A DNA stretch of 64,000 bases. It comes from Oopsacas minuta. Its lineage: Eukaryota > Porifera > Hexactinellida > Lyssacinosida > Leucopsacidae. Both the position numbers and the translations under genes were made by a program. The DNA lies in assembly GCA_024704765.1 (NCBI GenBank), contig JAKMXF010000365.1:620001-684000 (forward strand), in the 5' to 3' direction. The notes beneath the pieces are model-generated. The model was not told where the DNA came from. It saw nothing but the letters and a program-made list of their open reading frames with translations, and ran no database searches. Shown here piece after piece: positions 21,478-41,104 of the stretch. Position 1 is the first letter of the stretch. Each line of letters starts with the position of its first letter.

Positions 21478-21971
21478 CTCTCTTCTGCTACATAGAATAT
21501 ATAGATATTGCTCTATAGAGTTCTTCGACCCAATTATTCTATCCATTTAAGAATAGACAAGTCACTTCCCATTACTATCAAGAATAAATTCGTATAAATA
21601 CCTTTAATGTAGAACACATTTTATTATTCAAATTACTAACTACGTATATTTTCAATTACGTCGAGTATACCCCGTCGCGTAGCGGCCAAATGCACTTAGA
21701 AATTCAGCTGGCTAACACTTAAGCTAACCTGAGGCACTAAGCTGTCCCGAAGCGCGCTAGTAATGAATAGTTCGGGACCATTACTACATACCTTCCTACG
21801 TATTTCGAAACCATCCATCTATTAGTTATTGGCACAAAATATAATCTGTTCTTATAGCTACAAATTTACATTTCTTATGCAGTTAATCAAACGAAATAAA
21901 ACACTATCCAGAAGTACATTTACACTCATTCATATACATTTATTTCTATATTCACAAACATATCTCTTATA
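21478..21971. other. Intergenic region with a GC-richer inverted repeat
   Basis: 494 bp between the convergent CEP135 and ADAM10-like genes. A stretch at 21660-21785 is richer in G and C than its surroundings and contains an 8-bp inverted repeat, GTCCCGAA (21744-21751) and TTCGGGAC (21771-21778). No ORF. Nature unknown. Confidence 0.4.
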
Positions 21972-24900
21972 CTATGTATCTACCATGTAGATTGGGAACC
22001 CTGCATCCAGCAAGCGATCCACTGCCTTCTCTTCCGATCTAGAAGTAACCATGAAATCTTTTAGAATCTCTAGGTCCACGGTAGGGAATAGACGTTTGAG
22101 TCTTGTCAGAGCTTGTTGTGGTAACATTTTCTGTACTCTATGTGATGCTTGTCTCCTGTTACCTCTAGGTCTCTCTCCTCTATGTACTCTCTGTAACGTG
22201 TTACTCGCCAAATCTTTAATATCCTCCTTCTTCCTTCTGTACGTGAAATGTAGCAGAATTGCTAATACAATTATAACAATGAATACTATTACTATGATGT
22301 ACCAATACTGAGCAAGCCAGTCTACGAATAAGATAGCACTCTCTAGTGTAAACAGATCCAGAAGTGAGTCTAGAATATTGTTGTTGTTTACCAGTTCACA
22401 CCTATATATTTACATATTTCAAATTAATCATATCATAAACAAATATCTGGCTACTCACTCTGGAGGAGTATCTTCACTACAGTAGCCTTCAAAGTTGCTA
22501 CAAGATCTCCCTGCTTCTCTGTAGAGCTTACCGAATCCCTCACCCAGCTGATCAATAGATATACAGGTTTCTGCCTGATCTGGTTGCATACAGCATAAAT
22601 CACAGAGTCTATCTGTAGCAGTACACTGACACTCTACAGTGTGTGTGACACTCATGGCACATAGAGATCCAGTACATTGTCCTTCGAGACAAGTTTGAGT
22701 AATACTGCAGGTCTGTCCATTTGGCATGTTGAGAGGGATGGGACAGGTCGCGGACATACCGTTACACTGAGATTCCTAAAGAACAGGTATACATTCATAT
22801 ACAGTGGATGTCGGTTATAAATCCCCTTAGAAGTAGCAATACATATTCCTATAACTGGCATAAAATATACAAGAATGTAAGAGAACTTTTTTCCAGAGGA
22901 TGGTGCTTATAACCGGGATCCACTGTAATTATATTATCCAATTAATAACCAATAATGCTGAAGTATAGAATAGAATAGTATACTATGGCCGAAGGTATTC
23001 TTATTGGAGACATAAATATAAGTAACTTACCGATGTGCAGGAAGTTTGGGGCTGACACACTTTCTGTTCTATGGCAGACACAAATGAACAATTTGCCTGA
23101 CAACACACACTACCAGTAGCTACATCTGGTGAGCACTGAGCAAATGGTAAGAACATGCACTCACCCTCTCCAGTACCACCAGGCTGACAACATATATCTT
23201 GACAGGAATCTACGTCACCACAGTCACAGTCCTCCCCCTCTTCTACCAATCCATTCCCACATACAGCTGTCGTAGATAGGAAACATGCAGGACTCTTAGC
23301 TAGTAACACCGGAGCTATAGAGCTGATGGAACAATCTGAGAATTTATCGTTATTTACTTGAGTACCATCAGTAGCTCTAGCATACATCAAATAATTTCCA
23401 TTTGGATTTCCGGAAGCTCCTGGAGAACAAAGTGTACTCTCTAACGGGTCATGTGGTGACCCGAAATTGTGTCCCCACTCATGTGCCACTGTTACTATAG
23501 TCACACCTCTTGGCTGTGGTTGTCCAAAGTTCAGGAACGTTACAATTCCTGTGTTCAAACTCCTTAAGCCTGCGCTGATTTGAACCTATTACAAGTATGT
23601 TAAAATTTTATAGACTCGTTAATACGAACACAGAAGTCTATCGTATTTTCATCTATTTTAACTCACCCTTTTTTGACAGATCCCTCCTAATTTTTGTGTA
23701 CCAGCTACCCATGCTAGTCCTAATACTCCATCATCAAATTCTCTATACCCGAATAACATAGCTAGACAGAAGGAATCCTGATCATACCTAGACCAGGTGT
23801 CTAGATAGTCACTTGAAGATTTGTATTCAGCGTTACCGAATAGATAGCTTGCTATGTTTGGGTTTGTAAACACTTCGACCTATTCGAAATATTCATAAAG
23901 TGTAGCTAAATTTGTGATAAATTCGGCGTACAAGACATACCATATTGTATATACTGTATTGATTACCTTAGCTAGAGTAAATGCTACATTATCTTGACCA
24001 TCCCCATCAAAATCTGTTCTTTTGTATATCTGGTTAGCCTCGTTAAGATGAGTAATTAGCTCGTTAATTGTCTGAATCTCATCATTCGCTCCTATATGCT
24101 GATAGAATGTGTGATCTGCTGCAAGGTACACAGGACATATGGGATTCTCTAAGAAAGCTCCTGCTCGCTTCTGTCTCCTTCCACCAGGTTGTATTATGTC
24201 AGGTTCTTCTTCTGCTCCTAAAATACGATTATATTACAGTCAACTCCTTATATCAAACACGGATATGTCCTTGAGCTTCGATATGACGGGAGTTGACTGC
24301 AAATAGCCCTATCTTACCTGGAGCACCGTCTGGCCAGTATTTCTCTCTGAGTTTGTTCAAATTATTCTCATAATTACATCTAGTTATATTCCGTAGCTCT
24401 TGTCTCATATCAGAGTAGCGATACAGGAGAGAATGGAAAGAAGCATCGTTAACAAATCTAATATACAATATTAATTCAATATATTGTTTCTACGTATATA
24501 GTACGTACTGACTAACCTATTAGCTGGTTCGATGTGAAAAGTACTATTAAACGCATGTATAATACCATCAAATACACCTGATCTTAGAACATGCCCGTGT
24601 ACATAAGACCCAGAGTCTCCTAACACTCTCCCTGTGTATTGGGTAGCAGGATCATAAGTAGAATTCTCTCTACCTTCAATACTAACTACAGTTATTTCTG
24701 CATTTGGATGAATTGAACTGGAATCTTGATTTATTTTCAAATTGAATATATGCCCAAATGCATTGAAACTGAATGAGATATGTCCTTCATCCTCATCTAG
24801 AATACTGCTAAATTGAGGTCCTAAATGCTTCATTCTTTGTGTCGTTGACTTGATAGCATTATGTTGTCTTATCAGCTCATTAGCATTGTAATCTAATGGC

Positions 24901-25016
24901 TCAAAGTTATCCAGTGTATCTGATATCCTGTTATTACCTGATCTTGATATTACTACTTGTTCTGTGGAAATCAGCACTAGGAACAATAGCAGTATTGACT
25001 GGAGAATAGCTGGCAT
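21972..25016 (-). CDS. ADAM10: ADAM10/Kuzbanian-type metalloprotease with cytoplasmic CUE-like domain
   Basis: Membrane sheddase; ADAM10 cleaves Notch and other surface proteins. Exon 1 starts at the ATG 25016 (hydrophobic signal peptide LQSILLLFLVLIS) and ends near 24519; then 24457-24318, 24217-23967, 23879-23667, 23585-23031, 22775-22459 and 22401-21972. The prodomain has FSFNAFGHIFNL and TYDPATQYTGRVLG. A furin-type site GGRRQKRAG precedes the catalytic domain. Zinc site: HEWGHNFGSPHD, followed by the Met-turn region YLMYARATDG. The disintegrin/cysteine-rich region has CGNGLVEEGEDCDCG. A transmembrane helix lies just N-terminal to HFTYRRKKED. The tail ends with LKRLFPTVDLEILKDF and a downstream AVDRLLDAGFP, which read as a CUE ubiquitin-binding domain. 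That domain is not known to me from ADAM10. ADAM17 is the alternative, but SPHD after the zinc site favours ADAM10. Confidence 0.9.
22802..22925. mobile_element. 124-bp pogo/Tigger-like MITE in an ADAM10 intron
   Basis: The left end CAGTGGATGTCGGTTATAA and the reversed right end CAGTGGATCCCGGTTATAA match at 17 of 19 positions, flanked by TA on both sides. Lies wholly inside the intron between exons 5 and 6. Confidence 0.8.
24237..24299. mobile_element. Short pogo/Tigger-like MITE in an ADAM10 intron
   Basis: Left end CAGTCAACTCCTTATATC; the reversed right end begins CAGTCAACTCCCG. TA precedes the left end, but the right flank is CA, so the target duplication is imperfect. Same end family as the element at 25463-25682. 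Confidence 0.65.
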
Positions 25017-25262
25017 TGAGCTAATTTTAAAGTTTTGAATTTCTAACATATGAATATACAATTTAGACTCTTGTTAGCAAGAACAGGGATAATACATGAC
25101 TCAGGATTGAAGTACAAATGTATATCATTTATCGGTCCCTTCAATGCTGTTACTCTTCACCAATGAAATATTGATTTTGCCAGAGAGAACAATAGTTATA
25201 AATTGAATCATTAATTAATTCAAGATGTAGACAATAATCAGAAAATATATTACCTCATAAAA

Positions 25263-33644
<8,382 letters not shown>

Positions 33645-33945
33645 TTCCTGATTCTCTCAACTATACAACTACCTTGTAATTATGTTAAACACTATATTGC
33701 AATTCCACAAATGTACAGATAAGTATTATAAGTTTGAATACTTCCAAGACCCACTATTATAGTCTTTATCCGGCTATTTACCTCTCAAATAATTAAATAA
33801 ATTGACAAATAAATAAATATAGCTTAAATATAAATCAATAAAGTATAGATACTATCATTAATCTTACCAGTGATAAACAATTGTATATTTCAAAAGAGGT
33901 ATAAATGAACAGAGCTACTATATATAATACATTTTCAATAGCTGA

Positions 33946-36900
33946 CTAAGTAGCCTCCACCAAAAACTCTCTACACACATCAATACCAACCAGAGGACTC
34001 TCAATATTACACTTCAGCCTAATATCTGGTATAGTTAACTGGGACATTCCTTGTGTAAGTTTTTGTACCTCATCACGTACACACGGGCATCTTCTATCAG
34101 CACCACTACTAGCAATACAATCACATAATAGTTTCTCTTCCAATTGTACACAGTTAACAGTCTCAGTAGTACCGTTACAATAACACTGTTGACATTTGAA
34201 TTCAACAGCTCGCTCTATAATGGCATCCGTGGTCTCTTTTAAAAATACTTGTGAGACTTTCTCCACCAGACTAGTGTCTGTACTCAAGAATGGTTCCATA
34301 TTCCACACGTGTGTTGAAACACTCTGTGTACACAATGCTAGATCCATGTAGTCACGCTTTACGTAACGAGCCTGACCTGATATATTTAATCTAGGATATA
34401 CTTGTACACTCCCACTTGCTGTTGTTGATTTTACAGTGCTTGTATCATCCAAGGACCATATAGTCATATCTTGAGCGTTAGAGTAAGCCACACCGAATAA
34501 GTTATCAATACTCGAAGTGTTAAATTTTAAAGTATTTACTATAAACTCTAAAACAAGAGAAGTTGTTTGTCTGAACTTCTCTAATATTGATTCGAATCCT
34601 GCTTCTGAATAATCATTTGTTTGTTCGTCTGTTACGAATAAAAACATAGGAATATACCGAATAATTTCAGTAGATCTCCGTAGAATAGCATGTTCAAGAG
34701 CAAAATTGAGAGTAGCGTATCCTGGCTCTATATATCCTATTACAGTTTTTCTTGCACTTTGTAAGTTATTGATTGCATTAACAAGTTGGTTCATTCTCAT
34801 TGGTACTGATGTGTATTGCGGATTATCTGGAGTGACAAACGTCATATCTGGTGTCACGAAATGTGGATCTCGGTAGAATTCTCCAGAACCGAATGCTATT
34901 AGTTGTACTAGATTGGGAGCAGAAGCTCTACTTCCCACACACTTATATAATAACTTTTGGTTTAGGATTGGGAGATTTGTGTTTACCCACTGATGAGATG
35001 CGAGGTTACCAGACGAATCATCTACTATCACGACAAAGTCCACAGCTACATTAGAAATACAGTCAGAAGCTTCTGTGAATATGAGTTTAGTTTGGTTACA
35101 TTGCATTACTTCTCCATTCTCCAGTGTACACTGACAGTCTATATATATATATATACAGATTATATTGCGACCAATATCGTAACGAAACTTCCCCCAAATA
35201 AGCAGAGTAAATACCGAAATCACTTAGATTTGTAGATAATTTTGTAAATAGTAAATACCTCTAAATTCTAAAACTATTTTGTGTACAAATCAATTTGTAT
35301 CGTGATTTACTCAAACCTGGCTAAGTCAGATTTTTAGTTAACCGCCTCCTACAGCTATGTGATACACACTTATTATTACAAAGTATACGCACCTTCACAT
35401 CTGCCTGTTGCACCAGGTCCAATACACTAAAATATACAATTTATAAAGAATTGAATAAATGAGTCAGTAAGTATTGATTTATATCTTACCTTGTGTGTCA
35501 TTGAAGCTCCATCACAATAGTACATTAATTTACCAGTAGGGTCAAAGTAGATACTTCCAGGTTCTGTACAACTTGTGGAATTGTAAGACTTCTAAATTAC
35601 AAATTAAACATTTTCTCTCAGATAGTACATGTAATTTATATAATTTCAACATACTTACATATGGGACAGGATCCCCCTTATCACCTTGAAGTCCCTAAAT
35701 CAACAGAAATTCGTTTAAATTCAATTCCTAGTCAATGGTTAATTGCTAAATGCTCACTATATTTCCTTGTAATCCTTGTTCTCCTTGTTCTCCTCTTGTT
35801 CCCTAAATAAAAACTCTATAATAATATTATGTATTCTTAAATTTTGTAATTATAATTATAATCTCACTTTAACTCCTTGCTCTCCTTTTATTCCTTGATC
35901 TCCTTGATCCCCCTATAATACATTAATAACTAAACTCTACATTAATTTACTATATTAAATTCAAAAATAAGATACTCACGGTAGAGCCTTGTGTTCCATT
36001 CATTCCAATCTCACCCTTCTCTCCCTATAGAATATAGAATTTCTAATTACATAAGCACTGTGTTGATACAATAATGTGAATAATTAGTGATATATAATGG
36101 TGAAACTACACGTGAAACAAGGGGAGACAAGCTTATTCCTGTATGAGACAAAATGTAGTGTTAGCGTTCAAGAGTTACTGAAGGAAATAATAGAGTTACA
36201 CAATCTCAGACTAAAAGTAGATCGCCTATGTGATGAGGTCATTAACATGGCAGATCATGGAGTAGCACTACCTCCTCATATGCAAGGACTAACTGATGAA
36301 CAGGTAGGAGCATAAGAATACAATTGTCCATATAGGTAATAGTGATTACATTGATATATTTATTACAGGTAGAAGAGCTGAAGCTAGTAGACGAGTGGGG
36401 GATAAGATGTCAGCCTAGCGGAGGAGTACGTAATAATAAAGATCCTGTGGGGAGACGGAATGGTCAGGCACCAAATGAAAAGATGCAAGATGTGTTGAAA
36501 CGAACAGCTGAAGAGTCTAGACAGATGGTGTCCAAGAAACTAATTGATGCAGGCACCTGTCTCACTCTACCCATGGTGCAAACAGCTCTTGACCAGCTCA
36601 GAGGAGCTACCATGATAGTATACCCTATGGGATTACCTCCACACGAACCTGTGGACATGGAACTGAAGGGCGAGGAGGATCTGTCTGGTACTCAAGCTAG
36701 TAAACTTGTTATTGCTCTCGATCAAGGAGCCCTCTGGTTCTCTGGAAAGCAAATGGATACTAAGAAAGAACTGGCAGATTACATAGGTCGTAACGAGAAG
36801 ACTAAAATCATTTGTAAGCTACAGAAACAAGGACATGGTGCCCCCGCCAGAGAGCCAATATTCACAGAGGATGAACAGAAGAAAATGATGGCTAGTGCGT

Positions 36901-37377
36901 ACAAGAGACAGGAGGAACTCAAAAAGCTAGAATCAGCTGATGATGACTCTCATCTACACTCTAAATGGGCGGATAACCACGGACTACAGAGGTCATTCCA
37001 AGGCCTCACAGACATTGGTTGGAAGCCGAAATAAATATTATTATATACACACAAACTACGTATATACGTAAGTATTATTAATAAGAATAATAAGAAAGCT
37101 ATTAAACTCAGTACAATCACTTACCTTCTGACCTTTACAACTGAATTCTGTGTTAAATGTTGAGTTTCTACACACACCAATAGGACCTACTTCTCCCTAC
37201 ACATATGTTACATTAGTAGTATACCTGGCCTCTTTAAAATACAGTTAATATTATTGTATTTATTCAGCTCAATTACCTTGATTCCTTTCGGTCCTTGTTG
37301 CCCTACATCTCCTTTTATCCCCTAAAAATAATATAATTTAATAAGCTTTGTCAGTTTTTCAAATTGAAGATGAAATA

Positions 37378-37423
<46 letters not shown>

Positions 37424-39815
37424 ACACTTGGTCTCCTATCTGCCCTGTCTCACCATTAGGCCCTCTCTTTCCCTACAAGATAGAGTATTATATAATTATC
37501 AATGACTCTTAAAATCAAGATAGTCACTCAATTTGGTAGTGAGATACAGAAATTTTACCTACCTGTATGCCCATTTGACCTTTCTCGCCTACTTCTCCTT
37601 TAATTCCTTTTAAGCCCTGTATATCAGCATAATTATTGATGAGTAATTATATTCTTAATTGCTTAATTAGATAATACTAATCCCTTAAATTTAATCATCA
37701 TATGCCTCCTAATAACATCAAAGTACTCTACACCAGCTATACTAATAACATACAATGATTTAAACTAACTATTATACAGTACACCTGAGGGGAGTTAAGT
37801 AGACTAAATATTTTGTATATTACGTATAAGGGTATAGCTAATCAATAATTATATTACCTGTTGTCCTATCTCTCCTTGCTCTCCCTGCAATCCACCAACA
37901 CCAGTAACTCCCTAAAATTAGACTTTATTAAATACAGCATTATTTCGTACATATAAATAACATTTTTGGCTTTCAAAACGAAAATTTACAAATACAATTA
38001 ACAAAGCAACATTAACCTACAATCTTACCATTTCACCCCTGATTCCTGTAGTTCCTTGCGGACCTCTCTGTCCTTTGTATCCCTATAAACAATTAATAAT
38101 AACATACTGGATATTTTATTACAAAAAAACACAAATTTCTTAACTACCTTTTCTCCTTTCCTCAATCTCTTTGTACATGCCTAAGTAATTAATATATTAT
38201 TAATGACATACATTGTAATAATATCCAATTAATCAGCCACACATCTTTCACTGAGTGGCATAATTTACATTGAGTGGATATTAATTAACTAATTTAGGTA
38301 AAGAAGGATTCTATGTCGTCCTAACTAATTGATTCGCTGATTTAATCTTTAAACGGTTATTTTATATTATCCGTTAATGACGTAAAGGAATTGTGTATTA
38401 ACTTTGTTAATATTTTAATAATCATTAATCATTTATGAAATAGTTAACTCACTGGATCTCTCATCTTGCAGATCCCACTTCCACCCATTTCTCCTTTATC
38501 TCCCTACACAAATATACGTATATTACCTTGGTTATAATTTATCCGTAATTATTCCAGAAATAAACTTACAGTAACACCTTCCAGTCCTCTCTGACCTCTC
38601 TTACCCTATATTGAATAATTACCTTATTAAAACATGTTCAATTCATTACATAATATTACGTCTTAAAGTTAGTTAATACTGAGATAATACCTCTTTTCCT
38701 CTGGTACAGCACTCTATATCTACAAAAATTTTTATAGAATTAATAATTTGTTTGTCTAATGATTTATTGCATTCTACTAGTTGATTTGTACCAATGTGAA
38801 CTTGAACCCACCAAATCAATTTGTAACCAATTAACACGAAAAGTAACAGCATATACAATAAATATAACTTACCAGGACAAATAGCTTCGCTAAGCATTTG
38901 AATGCTATCAATCCCTCCAGAAACAGTTGGAAATGTGAATAATGTTTTATTATCAGGATCTGTAGCAATATCTTCTAGTTGTGCTTGATCGAGATTATTT
39001 CCAAACGCGAACACAAATATTTTCACTCTTCTCTCTAACTCTAGTTTCCTACTCAATTCAGCTACATTTCTATCATCTTTTCCATCAGTGAATACTACTA
39101 ATACCCGCTGTGTATTTTCCTGCCTTTTAGCATGTGTAAATACATTTTGATGTACAAACTGTAGTGCATTGTATAGATCAGTACTGGTACCGGGATATTG
39201 CTCAAATTCTAGATGCACCAGTAATAAGTTTATCTCAGGAGTTAAATAACGGACATTGTTAATAGTAGATGTGAATACTGCATATCCTGCTTTGTTTTGA
39301 GCTGAATGATCGTACAGAGTCAGTATCTCACTGACCAACTGCTTTGAACGAATAAATTCTTCTTCACCCAAACTGCCCGATCCATCTATCAGGAAGAATA
39401 TATCCACTGGATTTGTGCATACCTCAATATCTAGAATACGAATTACAAAATAAATGTATCTGTATATATATATATATGTATATTAGAAGATTGGTGCGTA
39501 ATATTTCTATCATTGTAAATGCAATCTTGTTTATCAATCACTGTTGTGTATAACTTATTCAAACCTGAATAAAATATTGATTTTATTGTGGGTTTTGATT
39601 TTGCAGATTAGATTTGGGTATTGCATCTCTCTTTCATTGGTAAATCAACCAATTTGCATAAAATTAATTTTGTATCTTTTCCTCGAGATTAATTAATTAC
39701 TTTTAACGATATCTAAATACTATTATCAACACTCACCTCGTGCCACTAAACTCCCAATTAAACCGATACATAGCGCAAGTAGTATTGATAGTACTCTGTA
39801 GTTAGTAACGTGCAT
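33946..39815 (-). CDS. Secreted VWA-collagen matrix protein 1
   Basis: Exon 1 (39815-39737) encodes a signal peptide (VLSILLALCIGLIGSLVA). Exon 2 (39430-38873) is a von Willebrand A domain with an intact MIDAS (DIFFLIDGSGSLG) and LVVFTDGKDD. About 15 short exons (38719 to about 35658) follow, each beginning on a Gly codon and coding Gly-X-Y runs such as GKRGQRGLEGV, GDKGEMGGSG and GEKGEIGMNGTQG, with cysteine-containing interruptions. Then come GSIYFDPTGKLMYYCDG (near 35592-35490) and CIGPGATGRC (35427-35393) modules, and a last exon 35138-33946 with DCQCTLENGE and a degenerate VWA-like domain (VDFVVIVDDSSG) ending VEAT. It resembles short-chain collagens of sponges. A 1.1-kb intron holds CFAP298. 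Exact ends of every small collagen exon were not all fixed. Confidence 0.82.
36097..37034 (+). CDS. CFAP298: CFAP298 (C21orf59/Kurly), nested in a collagen-gene intron
   Basis: Cytoplasmic factor needed for outer dynein arm assembly and cilium polarity. Two exons, 36097-36303 and 36369-37034, joined in phase 0 give 290 residues, equal to human. Matches: MVKLHVKQGETSLFL, LPPHMQGLTDEQVEELKL, VGRRNGQAPNEKMQDVLK, DQLRGATMIVYPMGLPPHEP, EEDLSGTQAS, YIGRNEKTKIICKLQ, GAPAREPIFTEDEQ, and the tail DIGWKPK. It lies on the strand opposite the VWA-collagen host gene, between collagen exons ending near 37124 and starting near 36026. Collagen exons flank it within about 90 bp on each side. Confidence 0.96.
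37378..37421. repeat. (TAT)n microsatellite
   Basis: Uninterrupted trinucleotide tract of about 44 bp in an intron of the first VWA-collagen gene. Confidence 0.95.
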
Positions 39816-41104
39816 GATGACAAACAAATTCCATTCAATAAATAATGTTGGTAAATACTGTATTTTACTTCTATATAACAGTTATGCCATGGCAGTAGTT
39901 TGAGCATTCTGAAACTTGTACATATTATGTGTAAGTAAACCCTAAACTAGCCACAATCAAGTATAAGTCCTTCCATTTACTATTAACTAAAATATAAATT
40001 TAATAAACCGATTGAATTACAGTGCTAGATATTTCATAGCATTTAGCGAAACCACAAATAAGCTATTACATCCTATCCATTTGTTCGTTACAAAATATTT
40101 TCACTTTGTTTCACGGAGATCCTTCCATGTTCAATGATATGCTTGACAATTATGGAGTTATGCCTCCACGACCACCTGTTTCAGGTCGGTATATTCATGG
40201 AGACAACAATATGTTAAAGATTGATCCGGGTGTGGGAAAATCCTCTACATTGGCCTGAACTGAATAGGAATAATAATCCGTATCAGTTCCTAGATTCATA
40301 CATTAATTGGGTACATATTGATACACATAGTTATCTAATTATTTTATTAACTATCCTTAACAGAATTAATGAATTCAGACAATTTTTAATTCACAAACTC
40401 GAAGTGAATCATTTCATTGTACGTATGTTGAATGGTTTATCGATTATCGATCATGCACCTGCGTGAGAGATAAAGAGATAAATATGATAGTGACAATAGT
40501 TATTCGGTAGCCAAATTCAACTTCTGCACATAATCTCCACCACTAAATCAAATTCTTTAATAATTGGTTAACATAACCACGTATATTATACTATCAGATA
40601 TGAATATCTTAATTTTATCAAACTTAGTAAATGTAATCAATAAATATCAACATAGTGATATGCTATTAATTTCTATGTAAAGCTGCCCTATCATAGCGTC
40701 ATGAAGAATTGGGATGGAATTATCTATTATCTATTAATTTCCATATCCTAATACTAATATTAAAGTACATGTAGAAGCTATATGTACTTTCAATATCTAT
40801 ATCTAACATTGTAGATGTAGATGTTCCCCTCAAAATATTCAATACCTAAGTGCTAATTATTCTACAAATATAGTTGTAGGTGCTGTTTCAGAGGAAACTA
40901 GATTGTTTATAATGTTTAAATTTAACTGATAGTTAGTTTAATGAATGACACACAGTAAACAAAAATTACAGTACATGATTAGGAGAATATACAGAAGTAG
41001 TTCAAAATGCCTAGTTTACAAGATAGAAATGATAAAATGCAGAACTAATCAATCCAAATGTATAAAAATGAGTAGAAATAATTGTGAACTGTCTCAAACT
41101 TTAC
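39816..41104. other. Intergenic region between the two VWA-collagen genes
   Basis: AT-rich, 1.3 kb. It must hold the promoter of gene 1 and the 3' end of gene 2. I could not place the terminal exon of gene 2. A frameshifted protein-like remnant is described separately at 40128-40466. Confidence 0.4.
40128..40466 (+). pseudogene. Frameshifted protein-like remnant, family unknown
   Basis: Two overlapping plus frames read like protein. Frame 1 (40128 to about 40225) gives MFNDMLDNYGVMPPRPP then GRYIHGDNNML. Frame 2 (40221-40466) gives RVWENPLHWPELNRNNNPY then FLDSYINWVHIDTHSYLIIL and ends IIDHAPA. Joining them needs a one-base shift near 40215-40225. No start codon or clear splice sites surround it. 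I do not recognise the family; it could be a transposon or integrated-element remnant, or chance. Confidence 0.3.
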
